Positions 1 through 15,603 are shown, numbered from the stretch's first letter. The stretch: 64,000 nt of DNA from Rapana venosa (GCA_028751875.1 CM054143.1:70954934-71018933); one strand, 5' to 3'. Translations and numbers: made by a program. The notes: generated by a model from the letters alone, not told the origin.

Positions 1-340
1 GCCTTGCCCACAGTACATCCCCACTCTCTCGGCCAAGTGGGCATAAGGACAGTCAGCGTTGGAGATGTTCTCCAAAGGCCAACCAGCCCCCAGGGCTGCA
101 GCACATAAGGACTGTGCGAGTCAAGCCTCCTAGTCAGAGAGTCATAGTCGATCACTAAAGACTAAGCTGTAAAGTGGAATTCCGTGAGTGGGAAAGAAAG
201 CCACTGGTCATACAGCCGCTCACTTTGCTGTTGCCCCCAGCGTCAATGGTTTAATCAAGAACTGTGATAAAACCCCAGGCACTGATGGCAGAACAACATA
301 ACAACATGGTAACAACATGATAACAACGTAGTAACAACAT
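1..340. other. Unrecognised sequence at left edge
   Basis: No simple repeat and no clear frame. ACAACATGGTAACAACATGA repeats lead into the CTAT microsatellite at 296-350. Confidence 0.4.
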
Positions 341-345
341 GATTA

Positions 346-616
346 CAACATCTATCTATCTATCCATATATCTGTCTGTCTTTGTTTTTATCTATCTATC
401 TATCTATTTATTTATCTATCTGTCTCTCTATTTATCCATCTATCTAGCTGTCTGTATATCTGTCTGTCTATCCATCTCTCTGTCTGTCTGTCTGTCTGTC
501 TATTTATCTATCTGCTGTCTGTACATCTATCTACCAGTCTATCTATATATTTATTACAAGTCTATTTATTTACAAGGCTATCTATCTGTCTATCTATCTG
601 TCTCTCTCTCTCTGTA

Positions 617-657
<41 letters not shown>

Positions 658-765
658 GTCTATCAGCCATCTGTCTGTCTGTTTATCTATCTATCTGTCT
701 GTCTATCTGTCTGCATGTCTGTTTGTCTACCTGTCTATATATTACTATCTATCCATCTACCGGGA
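346..765. repeat. CTAT/CTGT tetranucleotide microsatellite
   Basis: Interrupted TCTA/TCTG repeats. The frame reading SIYLSIYL is a repeat translation. SINE A copy 1 is inserted at or near its right end. Confidence 0.95.
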
Positions 766-1055
766 TAGCTCAGTGGTCACAGCACTCGCTTTTCCCCCGG
801 CTAAGGTTAAGCAGCATCGAGCGTGGTTACCACTTGGATGGGTGACCGTTTGCACACCTTGGCTTCAAGTACAGTTCCCCCAGTTCCCCCAGCTGTAAAT
901 GGGTACCTGCCCTCTTTAGGGTCAGGGAAGGTAAAGCAGCGAGGGAGAGGAGATTGGCGCCGCCCTCAATATGCTGGCCACTAGAGAAGTGAGGTCTCTG
1001 ATGCCTCGCTCCCCCTACGACCACATAGGTTATGGGACACCTTTACCTTTACCTT
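761..1055 (+). mobile_element. SINE A (tRNA head + 5S rRNA-like block), copy 1
   Basis: Starts CGGGATAGCTCAGTGGTC, a tRNA A-box region. It continues (about 803-850) into GGTTAAGCAGCATCGAGCG then CTTGGATGGGTGACCG, resembling the internal control region of animal 5S rRNA. The body has AAATGGGTACCTGCCCTCTT and the tail is CCTTTACCTTTACC. It directly abuts the CTAT microsatellite. The family is about 290 bp long. Confidence 0.9.
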
Positions 1056-1170
1056 AATTAATCATACACTCGCTTCTCACTCACCGCAATACACAAGCAG
1101 AAGGAAAGAGCGATGACAGGATGACGGGGATAGCGCTAAAAAGCGCTATTTGAAGAGTAAAAAAAAAAAA

Positions 1171-1457
1171 GGTAAAGGAGTCCCATAACCTATAAGGTCA
1201 TAGGGGAGCGAGGCGTCAGAGACCTCACTTCTCTAGGGGCCAGCATATTGAGGGCGGCGCCCATCTCCTCTCCCTCGCTGCTTTACCTTCCCTGACCTTA
1301 AAGAGGGCAGGTACCCATTTACAGCTGGGTGAACTGGAGGAACTGAACTGAAGCCAAGGCATGGCGCAAACGGTCACCCATCCAACTGGTAACCACGCTC
1401 GACGCTGCTTAACTTGGCTGGGGGGAAAGCGAGTGCTTCGACCACTGAGCTATCCCA
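1171..1457 (-). mobile_element. SINE A, copy 2
   Basis: Full-length, inverted relative to copy 1; 3' tail GGTAAAGG at 1171, tRNA-like head ending TGAGCTATCCC. Confidence 0.9.
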
Positions 1458-1865
1458 AAGCACACGTTTGGTGGGTGGCGGAGGAGAGGAGGGAGGTCAT
1501 TGCAGGCAATATTGTCAGTAATGACGCAATGAATGCCTAGTATTTTCTAACGTTTTGTTCCTGTACCTTTTTATTATCTTAAGTATAAACGTGAAAGAAT
1601 GGATGAAACAGTAGGTGAAGTAATTTGTTTGTCCTGACGTTTTATGATTTTCTTTTTTTTAATTCTTAAAACATTCTTTATTTAAGTGTGTGTGTGTGTG
1701 GACGTGAGCGCGCACGCGCGCAGGTGTGTATGAGTATGTGTGTGCGTGTATATGTCTATGTGGTAATTTGTACTTTTCAATGTATTATCTTATCGATTTT
1801 CCTTTTTTTACTGGTTTAATTCAATGGTAAAGGATGCAATAATGTAGTATTTCAGTATAAGAAAA

Positions 1866-2157
1866 AGGTAAAGGAGTCCCATAACCTATAAGGTCGTAGG
1901 GGAGCGAGGCGTCAGAGACCTCACTTCTCTAGGGGCCAGCATATTGAGGGCGGCGCCCATCTCCTCTCCCTCGCTGCTTTACCTTCCCTGACCCTAAAGA
2001 GGGCAGGTACCCATTTACAGCTGGGTGAACTGTGGAAACTGTACTGAAGCCAAGGCGCGCAAACAGTCACCCATCCAACTGGTAACCAGACTCAACGCTG
2101 CTTAACCTTGGCTGGGGGGGAAAAGCGAGTGCTCCGACCACTGAGCTATCCCGGCCC
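1866..2157 (-). mobile_element. SINE A, copy 3
   Basis: Full-length minus-strand copy in intron 3 of the TPMT paralog, 157 bp from its exon 3. Confidence 0.9.
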
Positions 2158-2189
2158 CTTCATTTCAGTATAATCATTAAGAAATTTGT

Positions 2190-2297
2190 TCTTAGATAGA
2201 TGGCTTGATGGGGAAAAAAAGCAAATGCGTTGCTTATTCAAAGTACCATCTGGAAATAAAAATTTGACTTGACTTGACTTGACTTGACTTGGCTTGG
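2190..2297 (+). repeat. 3' end of a dispersed element with TGACT tail
   Basis: GGCTTGATGGGGAAAAAAAG, TACCATCTGGAAATAAAAAT and a TTGAC pentamer tail. A second copy at 42798-42882 shares GGCTTGATGAAAAAGCAAAG and CACTGGAATAAAATTGATGA. A LINE or SINE end with pentamer tail; family unknown. Confidence 0.6.
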
Positions 2298-2313
2298 ATG
2301 CAGGCAATACTGA

Positions 2314-6297
<3,984 letters not shown>

Positions 6298-6299
6298 CC

Positions 6300-6410
6300 C
6301 TCTCGGCTGATCCCTGCTGTACTGTGGGCTGTACTGGGCTGTACTTGGGTTGTACTGGGCTGTACTTGGGTTGTACTGGGCTGTACTTGTGCTGTACGGT
6401 GTTGTATACA
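6300..6410 (-). repeat. 21-bp GTACTGGGCT-type minisatellite beside paralog exon 1
   Basis: About three copies of a 21-bp unit (plus strand TGTACTGGGC and TGTACTTGGGT alternating). On the minus strand they translate in frame with exon 1 as a 7-residue STAQYNP repeat. They may be 5' UTR or an N-terminal extension. Confidence 0.7.
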
Positions 6411-6456
6411 CTCTGTTGTATTGGCTGAGCAACCGGTCTGGACATAGAGAGAACAG

Positions 6457-6690
<234 letters not shown>

Positions 6691-6814
6691 AGTAGAACTA
6701 TATCAAACGGTACCTCCTTTTAGAAAGTGACTGGTCTACAATTCAAAAATTGCGCTGCTAGCCATAACGATTTAACTGCCCTTTGAGTTAATGCTGATGA
6801 CATAATAACTCAAC

Positions 6815-7470
6815 TCAACTAAACTAAACTCCACTCCACTGTCTCCATCGCCGCTGTCGTCGCTAGGAGCTCCACGCAATGCCACCACCAGGGTTCGCCA
6901 TCTCTCTCTCTGTCTATGCTGTGTTCTACCATCTCCTGTAGCCCTCCTCCCAGACCACTGACCTCAGTGACGTTGGCAATGTAGGATGTTGGTGGTCTGC
7001 CTCTTTTCCTTCTGCCCTCAACCTTACCTTGGAAAACTGTCGTCATCAGATTTGTCTCTGTGTTTCTGTTTGCATGACCAACATATCTGTCTGCGCTTTT
7101 CATTTTCAGCCAACATTTGTCTTTGCACTGAGAGTTCATCAAGAATGCTTTCCTTTGTTCTGTCTGACCATTTGACTCTTAGAAGTCGCCTGTAGAACCA
7201 CACTTTGGCTGCGTCTATTTTGCCTCTTTCCACTGTTCGTAGTGTCCAGGCTTCTGACCCATACAGCAACACAGGCCAGATGAGTGTTTTGACCATTCTG
7301 ATTCAGAGACATTTAGGTATGCCTCTGTCTTTCCAAATGCTGTTGAACTCAATCATCTTTCTCTTGGCCATGCAACCCTTGTCTTGCAGACAGGAGCTTC
7401 AGTTTTCTTTTCCGGAGCCTGAACACTTGACATTCGTAGAGCCAGTAAATAAATGTGCTGATATAAAACT
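6815..7470 (-). mobile_element. LINE ORF2 C-terminal fragment
   Basis: LIWPVLLYGSEAWTLRTVER, RLLRVKWSDRTKE and GKVEGRRKRGRPPTSYIANV are the RT thumb and C-terminal signature of RTE/CR1-type elements. Split across two frames near 7030. Confidence 0.85.
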
Positions 7471-7589
7471 CCTTCGCCAAAAATGTCACTTCGGCAAAGT
7501 CCAGCTTCCAATGCGCCATTAGCACACCAAGGCTCAGCTGAGTCACTTCAGGAAAGCAATGTGCGCCTTCTGTAGGGCCCCTAACCATT

Positions 7590-8150
7590 AGCAGCAGCAG
7601 CAGCAGCAGCATTATCATTATCATCATCATCATCATCATCATCATTATTACTATTAGCAGCAGTAGCAACAGCAGCATTATCATTATCATCATCATCATC
7701 ATTATTACTATTAGCAGCAGCAGCAATAGCATCATTATCATTATCATCATCATTACTATTAGCAACAGCAACAGCATTATTATCATCATCAGCACCATTA
7801 TCGTCATCATCGTTATCATTATCATCATCATCATAACCACCATCATCGTTATCATCATGACCATTATTATCATCATCGTCGTTGTCGTCACAATCGTCAT
7901 CATTATCATCACCAGCACCATCGTTACCATCATCATCATCATCATTATAACCACCATCGTCATCACCATCATCGTCGTCGTCGTCGTCACAATCGTTGTC
8001 ATCATCATTATCATCATCACCACCATCATCACCATCATATCATCATCATCATCACCACCACCATCATCACCATCATATCATCATCATCATCACCACCACC
8101 ATCATCACCATCATATCATCATCATCATCATCATCATCATCATGACTTCA
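7590..8150. repeat. CAT/AGC triplet microsatellite
   Basis: Mixed ATC, ATT, GTC and AGC triplets over 550 bp; near 8030-8120 a 45-bp higher-order unit repeats. Confidence 0.95.
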
Positions 8151-8159
8151 AAAGTATAG

Positions 8160-9162
8160 ATCATAAGCACACGTGTAGCTGCAGACCCACAGCTTCAGCC
8201 TGAACTCTCACCAGCTAAACCTAAACCTACCACACAGCCTGAACTCTCACCAGCTAAACCTACCACACAGCCTGAACTCTCACCAGCTAAACCTACCACA
8301 CAGCCTGAACTCTCACCAGCTAAACCTACCACACAGCCTGAACTCTCACCAGCTAAACCTACCACACAGCCTGAACTCTCACCAGCTAAACCTACCACAC
8401 AGCCTGAACTCTCACCAGCTAAACCTACCACACAGCCTGAACTCTCACCAGCTAAACCTACCACACAGCCTGAATTCTCACCAGCTAAACCTAAACCTAC
8501 CACACAGCTTCAGCCTGAACTCTCACCAGCTAAACCTACCACACAGCTTCAGCCTGAACTCTCACCAGCTAAACCTAAACCTACCACACAGCCTGAACTC
8601 TCACCAGCTAAACCTACCACACAGCCTGAACTCTCACCAGCTAAACCTACCACACAGCCTGAACTCTCACCAGCTAAACCTACCACACAGCCTGAACTCT
8701 CACCAGCTAAACCTACCACACAGCCTGAATTCTCACCAGCTAAACCTAAACCTACCACACAGCCTGAACTCTCACCAGCTAAACCTACCACACAGCTTCA
8801 GCCTGAACTCTCACCAGCTAAACCTAAACCTACCACACAGCCTCAGCCTGAACTCTCACCAGCTAAACCTACCACACAGCTTCAGCCTGAACTCTCACCA
8901 GCTAAACCTAAACCTACCACACAGCCTCAGCCTGAACTCTCACCAGCTAAACCTACCACACAGCTTCAGCCTGAACTCTCACCAGCTAAACCTAAACCTA
9001 CCACACAGCTTCAGCCTGAACTCTCACCAGCTAAACCTAAACCTACCACACAGGCCAAGCCTGAACTCTCACCAGCTAAACCTACCACAGCCTCAGACGA
9101 ATCCAGACCACCCTCAACAGCTGCAGATGCACCCGCAATCTCCCCACACGCAGTTTTGTAGC
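8160..9162 (+). CDS. Open proline-rich repeat frame (PELSPAKPTTQ), no ATG; unrecognised
   Basis: Stop-to-stop reading frame of about 333 codons without an internal start. It is built of 11-residue units PELSPAKPTTQ, with six-base insertions adding KP or LQ. All length variants are multiples of three, so the frame never breaks. It ends in a non-repeat tail (ASDESRPPSTAADAPAISPH) before TAG at 9160-9162. A possible acceptor (GTAGCTGCAG) lies just 5' of the array. It could be an internal or last exon of a mucin-like or other low-complexity protein. Because 33 is divisible by three, other frames, including minus-strand ones, are also long, so an open frame alone is weak evidence. Confidence 0.3.
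8195..9100. repeat. 33-bp minisatellite, with 39-bp variants
   Basis: Unit CCTGAACTCTCACCAGCTAA plus ACCTACCACACAG, about 24 copies with very little sequence divergence. Variants carry an extra AAACCT or CTTCAG. The near-identity implies recent expansion. Confidence 0.95.
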
Positions 9163-9393
9163 TTCTCGACTGAATGACTCATCAATATACCGCAGCAATC
9201 AACCTCTTGACCCCTTAACAGGACACAGACGTTGATTCCTAAGGGCCAAAGGCCTCACAAGAGGGGTGGGGGGTGGGGGGTTACACTCAATAATGACACA
9301 CTAGCATACTTCTGAACATCGCACTATGCTGACAACAGTTGCTGCTGAAGTATCTTATAATTATGTCTCTCTCAGCGTTTATGCCTTTTTTAG

Positions 9394-9625
9394 GGGACGT
9401 GGTAGGTAGCTCAGTGGTCAGAGCGCTCGCTTTCCCCCAGCCAAGGTTAAGTAGCATCGAGCGTGGTTACCACTTGGACGGGTGACCGTTTGCGCGCCTT
9501 GGCTTCAGTACAGTTCCCCCAGTTCACCCAGCTGTAAATGGGTACCTGCCTTCTTTAGGGTCAGGGAAGGTAAAGCAGCGAGGGAGAGGAGATGGACGCC
9601 GCCCTCAATATGCTGGCCCCTAGAT
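9394..9625 (+). mobile_element. SINE A, copy 5, 3'-truncated into GATA array
   Basis: Intact head and 5S-like block; breaks at CTGGCCCCTAGA where the family continues GAAGTGAGG. From there the sequence becomes a GATA/GGTA microsatellite. Confidence 0.88.
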
Positions 9626-9632
9626 AGATAGG

Positions 9633-9664
<32 letters not shown>

Positions 9665-9825
9665 AGATAGAAGATAGAAGATAGAAAGATAGGTAGGTAG
9701 GTAGATAGATAGGTAGATAGATAGATAGATAGATAGGCAGATAGAGAGAGAGAGAGAGATAGATAGATAGATTAGATAGATAGATAGATAGATAGATAGA
9801 GATAGTTAGGTAGGTAGGTAGAAAG

Positions 9826-9879
<54 letters not shown>

Positions 9880-9945
9880 GTAAGTAGGTAGGTAGGTAGA
9901 TATATACATAGATCCATAGATAGATTGATACATAGATAGATACAT
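9622..9945. repeat. GATA/GGTA microsatellite
   Basis: Begins exactly where SINE A copy 5 breaks. Confidence 0.95.
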
Positions 9946-10259
9946 AAAACCTGTACAATCTTCCTTTAAACTTTCGGCTTGTTAACAAGATGGCAGCCGT
10001 GATGCGGCCCTTAGTGGTTGGCGGGACTGGAAACTCTAACGCGTGGATTGGATGGGCGGGTGGGTGTGTATGTGTGTACTTAAAGCTGAGGTTAAAACAG
10101 ACATGGCCATCGTTAACTGCTCAGAGTGAATGTCCTTTCTACTGCACTCTTGGCTCTTTACTACCCTCGTTGAGATCTTGAAACGAGGCCGTTTTATTTT
10201 GTGACAGAATTATTCCTTTAGATTAGTGGCAAGTTTTTGCGTGGGATAAGTTGTAACTT

Positions 10260-10328
10260 GGGGGGGGGGGGGGGGGGGGGGGGGGCTAGAAAGTTGTGTA
10301 ACTTGGGGGGGGGGGGGGGGGGGGGGGG
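10260..10328. repeat. Two poly-G tracts (26 and 24 G)
   Basis: Each tract follows GTAACTTG, so a short unit is duplicated with the tract. G-quadruplex potential; run lengths may be inaccurate. Confidence 0.85.
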
Positions 10329-10434
10329 TAGAGAGTTGGGGTGTTTTTTAAAGTGTGGGGAAAGTGTGTGTAAAGGGTGATATGGCTTTTTTTTCTTGTT
10401 GTTTTAAATCGGGTCTCGACTGAAGAGGAGCGAC

Positions 10435-10577
10435 AGACAGTGACAGACAGGTAGGCAGGCAGGCAGGTTAGGCAGGGCAGGCAGGCAGGCACGATAAAAG
10501 AAAAGACCCACAGAGACAAGAATTGAGATACAGACAGAGATAGAGACAGCAGGCAGAAGACAGCAGGCACGCACACA

Positions 10578-10608
<31 letters not shown>

Positions 10609-10610
10609 TA
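10435..10610. repeat. CAGG and AC/GC simple repeats
   Basis: GCAGGCAGGC tract, GACAGA tract and an AC then GCGC run up to SINE A copy 6. Confidence 0.85.
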
Positions 10611-10620
10611 CCGTTAAGCT

Positions 10621-10900
10621 GTCCCATAACCTATGTGGTCGTAGGGGAGCGAGGCATCAGAGACCTCAGCTTCTCCAGGGGCCAGCATATTGAGGGTGGC
10701 ACCCATCTCCTCTCCCTCGCTGCTTTACCTTCCCTGACCCTAAAGAGGGCAGGTACCCATTTACGGCTGGGTGAACTGGGGGACTTACTGAAGCCAAGGC
10801 GCGCAAACGGTCGCCCGTCCAAGTGGTAACCACGCTGGATGCTGTTTAACCTTAGCTGGGGGGAAAGCGAGTGCTGTGACCACTGAGCTATCCCGTCCCC
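10621..10900 (-). mobile_element. SINE A, copy 6
   Basis: Nearly full length, minus orientation; the tail is cut at GTCCCATAACC. Confidence 0.9.
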
Positions 10901-11084
10901 TATAATGATAAAATGCACTTTAAAAAAAAAAAGTGCTGCGATAAGCATATGAGGATAAAAGCTGATAGTGCTGAATCATGCTAATAGAAATAATAATGAT
11001 AATAATAATAAATAATAGATAAATAAATAAATAAAATGAAAATGAAAAAAGTACCGAGTCATGCTGGTTGCTATAAAAAAAAAT

Positions 11085-11196
11085 TTTAAACACACACACA
11101 CACTGAAGTGCTACTTTTCCCTCTTCATATTTTCAGCCTAGGTAAAGTCACCTGCTTGCGTGCTTGCGTGTGTGTGTGTGTGTACACAAAGGCAGG

Positions 11197-11255
<59 letters not shown>

Positions 11256-11780
11256 ACTCTCTCTCTCTCTCTCACTCTCTGTCTGTCTGCCTGCCTGCCT
11301 GCCTGCCTGCCAGGCATATAATATTTGTGTGTGTTGTGTTGTGTGTGTGTGTGTGTGTGTGTGTTGTGTGTGTGTGTGTCAGGGAGGAGACATTGTCTGC
11401 GTCGGTCTTGTTTATTCATTCCATTGGTTAACTTGGTTAGTGGTCTTTCATTGATTTCTTGATTTATCAATAATTGAATAGCAATTTGAGTGATTCATAA
11501 AGTATTTTGAATCTCTCTCAGTATACATCCTTTTCCCTACACACAAACACACACACACCACCACGCACGCACCACGCAGCACATCATCACACACGCACCA
11601 CGCCATCACAACACACAATATTATGCATATCATGTTTTTCCTTGCTTAGCCCCCCCACCCACCCACCCACACACCCCCCCTCCCTCCCTCCCCCCACCCG
11701 GCCCTCCCCTCCCCCTGTGTTGTGTGTGTGTGTGTGTGCGCGCGCGCGCGCGGGGTGCGTGCGTGCGTGTGCGTGCGTGT
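11085..11780. repeat. Cluster of TG, CT, CTGC and CAC low-complexity tracts
   Basis: TG 11166-11182, CT 11202-11280, CTGC 11283-11310, TG 11325-11380, CAC 11540-11610, C-rich 11650-11715, TG/CG 11715-11780. No gene signal. Confidence 0.9.
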
Positions 11781-11814
11781 GTATATACTTAATGCCATTA
11801 TCTTGTTTAGAATA

Positions 11815-12120
11815 AATTATAAATACTTTTTTTAAGTTTTTTTTTTTCTGTTTTGAATTATGAAATGTGCGTGTTTGAGTTGTTGCTGTTGTTGATGCTT
11901 TTGTGTTTTTTTTGGTTTTGTTGTTTTGTTTTTGTTTGTTGGTTTTTTTTTTCCCTTTCTCTCTTTTGATAAATATTGATTTGTTTTCCTTTTTGTTGTT
12001 GTTGTCATAACCTTAATTTTGTTTGTTTGCTTTGGTTTTTTGGGGGGGGCTTGGGGGGGGGGGGGGGGGGTTGTTTTGTTGTTTGGTTGTTGTTGGGTTT
12101 TTTGGGGGGCTAATATTATG
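11815..12120. repeat. T/G-rich low-complexity stretch
   Basis: Poly-T and TTG runs with G tracts at 12045-12070; nothing coding seen. Confidence 0.8.
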
Positions 12121-12204
12121 ATACAATTCTCAATGCGGATGGGAAATGGATGTAAAAAAAAAAAAGTACATGACTCATCCTCCTCGAAATAAACGTTTGC
12201 TTTG

Positions 12205-12273
12205 CCTTACACACACACACCACACACACACACACACACACCACACACACATCACCCACACCCCACTATCTCC

Positions 12274-12317
<44 letters not shown>

Positions 12318-12347
12318 CATTATCCTAGAAATAAAAGAATTTGTCAT

Positions 12348-12398
<51 letters not shown>

Positions 12399-12460
12399 CT
12401 CTCTCCCCTCCCTTCCTCTTCTCTCTCCTCTCTCTCTCTCTCTCTCCTCTCCTGTGAATC
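12205..12460. repeat. CA and CT microsatellites
   Basis: CA to 12250, CT 12283-12312, a SINE B 3' scrap at about 12315-12345, CT 12350-12450. Confidence 0.9.
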
Positions 12461-12639
12461 AGTCACTGGTCGGTCGGTTGGTCAATCTCTGCATGAATCC
12501 CTCACAATCGTGCAGTGGCATCAAGATCTTCGCACAGCGTCAGTATCAGTGACGGCGTCGGTGTCAGTTCCCTTATCTTTGGAAAACGGAACCTGGCAGA
12601 ACAGCAGCAGACGAGAGGGTAGGTATGCATATGCATCAA

Positions 12640-12658
12640 TTGTATTAGCCTATTCTCT

Positions 12659-12697
<39 letters not shown>

Positions 12698-12775
12698 ATT
12701 AGCCTATTCTCTCCACACACACACACACACAATTAGCCTATTCTCTCCGCACACACACACACACTCACACACACA
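12640..12775. repeat. Three copies of TTAGCCTATTCTCTCC + CA tract
   Basis: A 16-bp unique word followed by CA repeats occurs three times, so the CA tract was duplicated with its flank. Confidence 0.85.
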
Positions 12776-12779
12776 CTGC

Positions 12780-15094
12780 TGGCGATCTTTACAGTCTAGG
12801 CCTAGCTGTAGGCTCTGATGTTTGGGTTTCATAATTCGCATAAGAAGGTCTACTGTGACAGATTGGGCGAATGTTTGCCTATCTTCACAACATTGTCAAG
12901 CCCGTGACTTTTTATTTAGGTTAAAAAGTAGTACGTCTTACTACTGCACAGTGAGTCAGAAGCATTGCTGAGGGAAATCCCGGCAACTCGATTGCTCAGC
13001 GAAAATACTCTCCCAAGTTCGCGCGCTAAGAATAAAAGAATACATGTATCGCTGAGTTGGCCATTGCTCCGTTGGTTTGACTAGGTTTATGTCCCTTTAT
13101 TTGGGATACGAAGTAATATTTCATTCTTGATGACTTGATGCCGTTGATTTTTTCCGGTTCACGTGTGAGGCAGCTATTTAGCCTAGCGGGTAAGTTATAG
13201 GCCAGGGTTGATGCAGGGACATGGGGATGAAAAACACCTTCCTTTCGATTCATTTGGTAGATAATTATTTCCCTTGCCTTTTTTTTTTTTTTGGTCTGTT
13301 CTTTTATAGTGAATGTTGAGTTGGTTTGAGGTTTTTTATGTTGTTTTTGGTACCATCATATTATATAAGACATCACGCTGTCCGTGAAAATTATGTCATT
13401 TGTCGATGGTGTATTAGAATTAGTGAACAAAGCAAATTTATAGTAAAATCCGTGAATATGTTTGTAATGGGTTATTTGCCTTTAACTTGTTAATTTTTTT
13501 TATAGATTACGTAATAATTATTTACTATTGTTGATAGAATTTTCATACGGATTTACAACATTGTAGAGTACTTTATGTTATGTAATAACTTTGAAGTACT
13601 ATACATTTTACCAAAATTTGTCATAAAAATAATAAATTATACAACAGTTTTCTTCAACAACCCTAGTTTTATTTAAATTAAAGATGTATAAGTATATTCC
13701 CACCGCATCAACCGGCACCATCAACCAACCACCATTACCATGTATAACTCATTCGAGTTTACATTATTGTAATTGGTACTTTTTTAGGGCAGTTCGTCTG
13801 CCTCAATATTCAAATCAAATGAAGAGAGAGACTAGCTACTAGAAACTTAAGCGAAACCCTACGCTAACTCAATAGCTGTAGGGACTTGTCTAGGCTTAGG
13901 CCCCTCCTTTCAGCTTGGGCGTAGATTCCTGTTTTATCTTGAACGGTGATTGGCCTAGGCCTAGCATAATATTATCATCTAGGCTAGGCCTATTAAAAAC
14001 ATAGAATGTAAAATTTAGACAACTATCATTAGCCTATAGCAAGAACATAATGTTAACCTAACAGTCTGTACCTTATGAAAAAATATCTTTGCATCTAAAA
14101 CACACACGCAGGTGTCTTAAATTCAAGTACGCGAGCCAGATAACGAAAGTAGCTGGGACATAATTGGTCATGCACAGGGCTACATGTCTAGATCGTGTGT
14201 GGACTTAACTTCAGGGATATGACCCAGGTCCGTGCATTCCAATCATGAGTGGCAATGTCATGGGATGCTCGCTGGTCGGGACATTTTGATGTCTCAAGGG
14301 CCGGAATCAAGAGAAAGCCTTTAACTATCTTGCCCTCATCCCCTTAGTTTCATCAAGATGCACAAATTGGTAATTAATACACATGTACTATAATAACGAA
14401 AAGAGACGCGGACAAATCACTGTTACAACTATTGAGACATGTTAATTAATCAGTTAACATATTAAGTAACCCTTCTTCAAAGGCATTTGTTTCCAAACTT
14501 AACTTAGAATTATACACTGTTTTTTGTTCAAATGAAAAATCAGTTCATATTCTTGCTGTCGCCTAGGTGTTTAGGTTTACCAATGATTCGTGTGTGTGTT
14601 AACATCTGTTCACTCAAAGTGATAGTAGAAGAGAAAAACAAATCATGATGAAGATTAATAAAATTGTGGCACATGTAGAAAATGTGTGTGTTCTTTAACA
14701 TCTGTTCACTCAAAGTGATAATATAATAGACGAAAAAGATACTGTAATAAAGATTAATAAAAATTGTCATGTGTGTATGTTGTAAATCCCCCTGATCTTG
14801 TTGCTTTGCTAGTCTCCATCTTTACCCCCCCCCCCCCCAAAAAAAAAAAATCACAGTACTAATAGGCTACATGGATCTATTTGAATTTGTCCATACTGGT
14901 ATGCGTGGCTATATTCACACTAGACAATATTTTTTTCCCGTTCACCTCACTTGTGATATGGAGGGAGGGAGGGGGGAACCTCAAGTAGAGCCAAACTTTA
15001 TTATTATTCACTGCAGTATATAAACCAATTAATTGCTTAACTTAAGATAAGAGACAATCTAGAATCTAGTCGGTCTATATATAGAGAGAGCTAT

Positions 15095-15139
<45 letters not shown>

Positions 15140-15400
15140 TAACAGACGACAAAGACGAGAAAAATTACCACATGAATTTTAATTAAGAAATCTCATGATA
15201 ATGTAATATTTCGCACACTAAGGTATGGGGAGCATTTCATAATGAACTGAAAATCGATCACCAATTTCAGTAAGTCTACATACTATTTCTTCCCTTTGGA
15301 ATGGCAAAACGTCAACCCACTTAAAAACTAGATCTAGTATTTATTATGATTAGAGCATCTAAAGTTGATGAGATGATAAATATAAATATCTAGTAAGCTA
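12780..15400. other. Mostly unique AT-rich intergenic sequence, no gene seen
   Basis: Between the divergent TPMT genes. Short palindromic AGGCCTAG/CTAGGCCT words cluster at 13900-13995. A ~95-bp sequence is duplicated at 14590-14680 and 14682-14775 (GTTCACTCAAAGTGATA), probably old LINE 3' ends. Promoter elements may lie here but none stands out. Confidence 0.6.
15096..15136. repeat. Poly-C tract (41 C)
   Basis: Uninterrupted C run; 15579-15603 is a 25-base G run. Their lengths are likely imprecise. Confidence 0.85.
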
Positions 15401-15494
15401 GAAACAGACTTCTCCGTTACAAATTCAGTTTTGAAATGTTTTGTGGAGAAATCTCTTGACAAAACTGCACACACTCGGGGACTGTATAAAAAAG

Positions 15495-15540
15495 CACATC
15501 AGTGCTTATTCCATTATCCTGAAATAAAAGAATATAAATA
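15495..15540 (+). mobile_element. SINE B 3' end fragment
   Basis: GCACATCAGTGCTTATTCC followed by ATTATCCTGAAATAAAAG. Similar scraps occur at 12310-12345 (plus) and 3180-3232 (minus). Confidence 0.65.
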
Positions 15541-15603
15541 GGCTATGTTTTAATCATGTACATACATGGACGATAGTCGGGGGGGGGGGGGGGGGGGGGG
15601 GGG

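Noticed and set aside
339..845. 168-codon SIYLSIYL frame
   Set aside because: CTAT microsatellite translation running into a SINE.
800..855. Possible 5S rRNA gene
   Set aside because: Only the internal control region is similar, always embedded in SINE A; no full 120-nt 5S.
8195..9100. CCTAAACCTAAACC words as telomere-like sequence
   Set aside because: They occur only as six-base variants within the 33-bp unit; no pure TTAGGG array.
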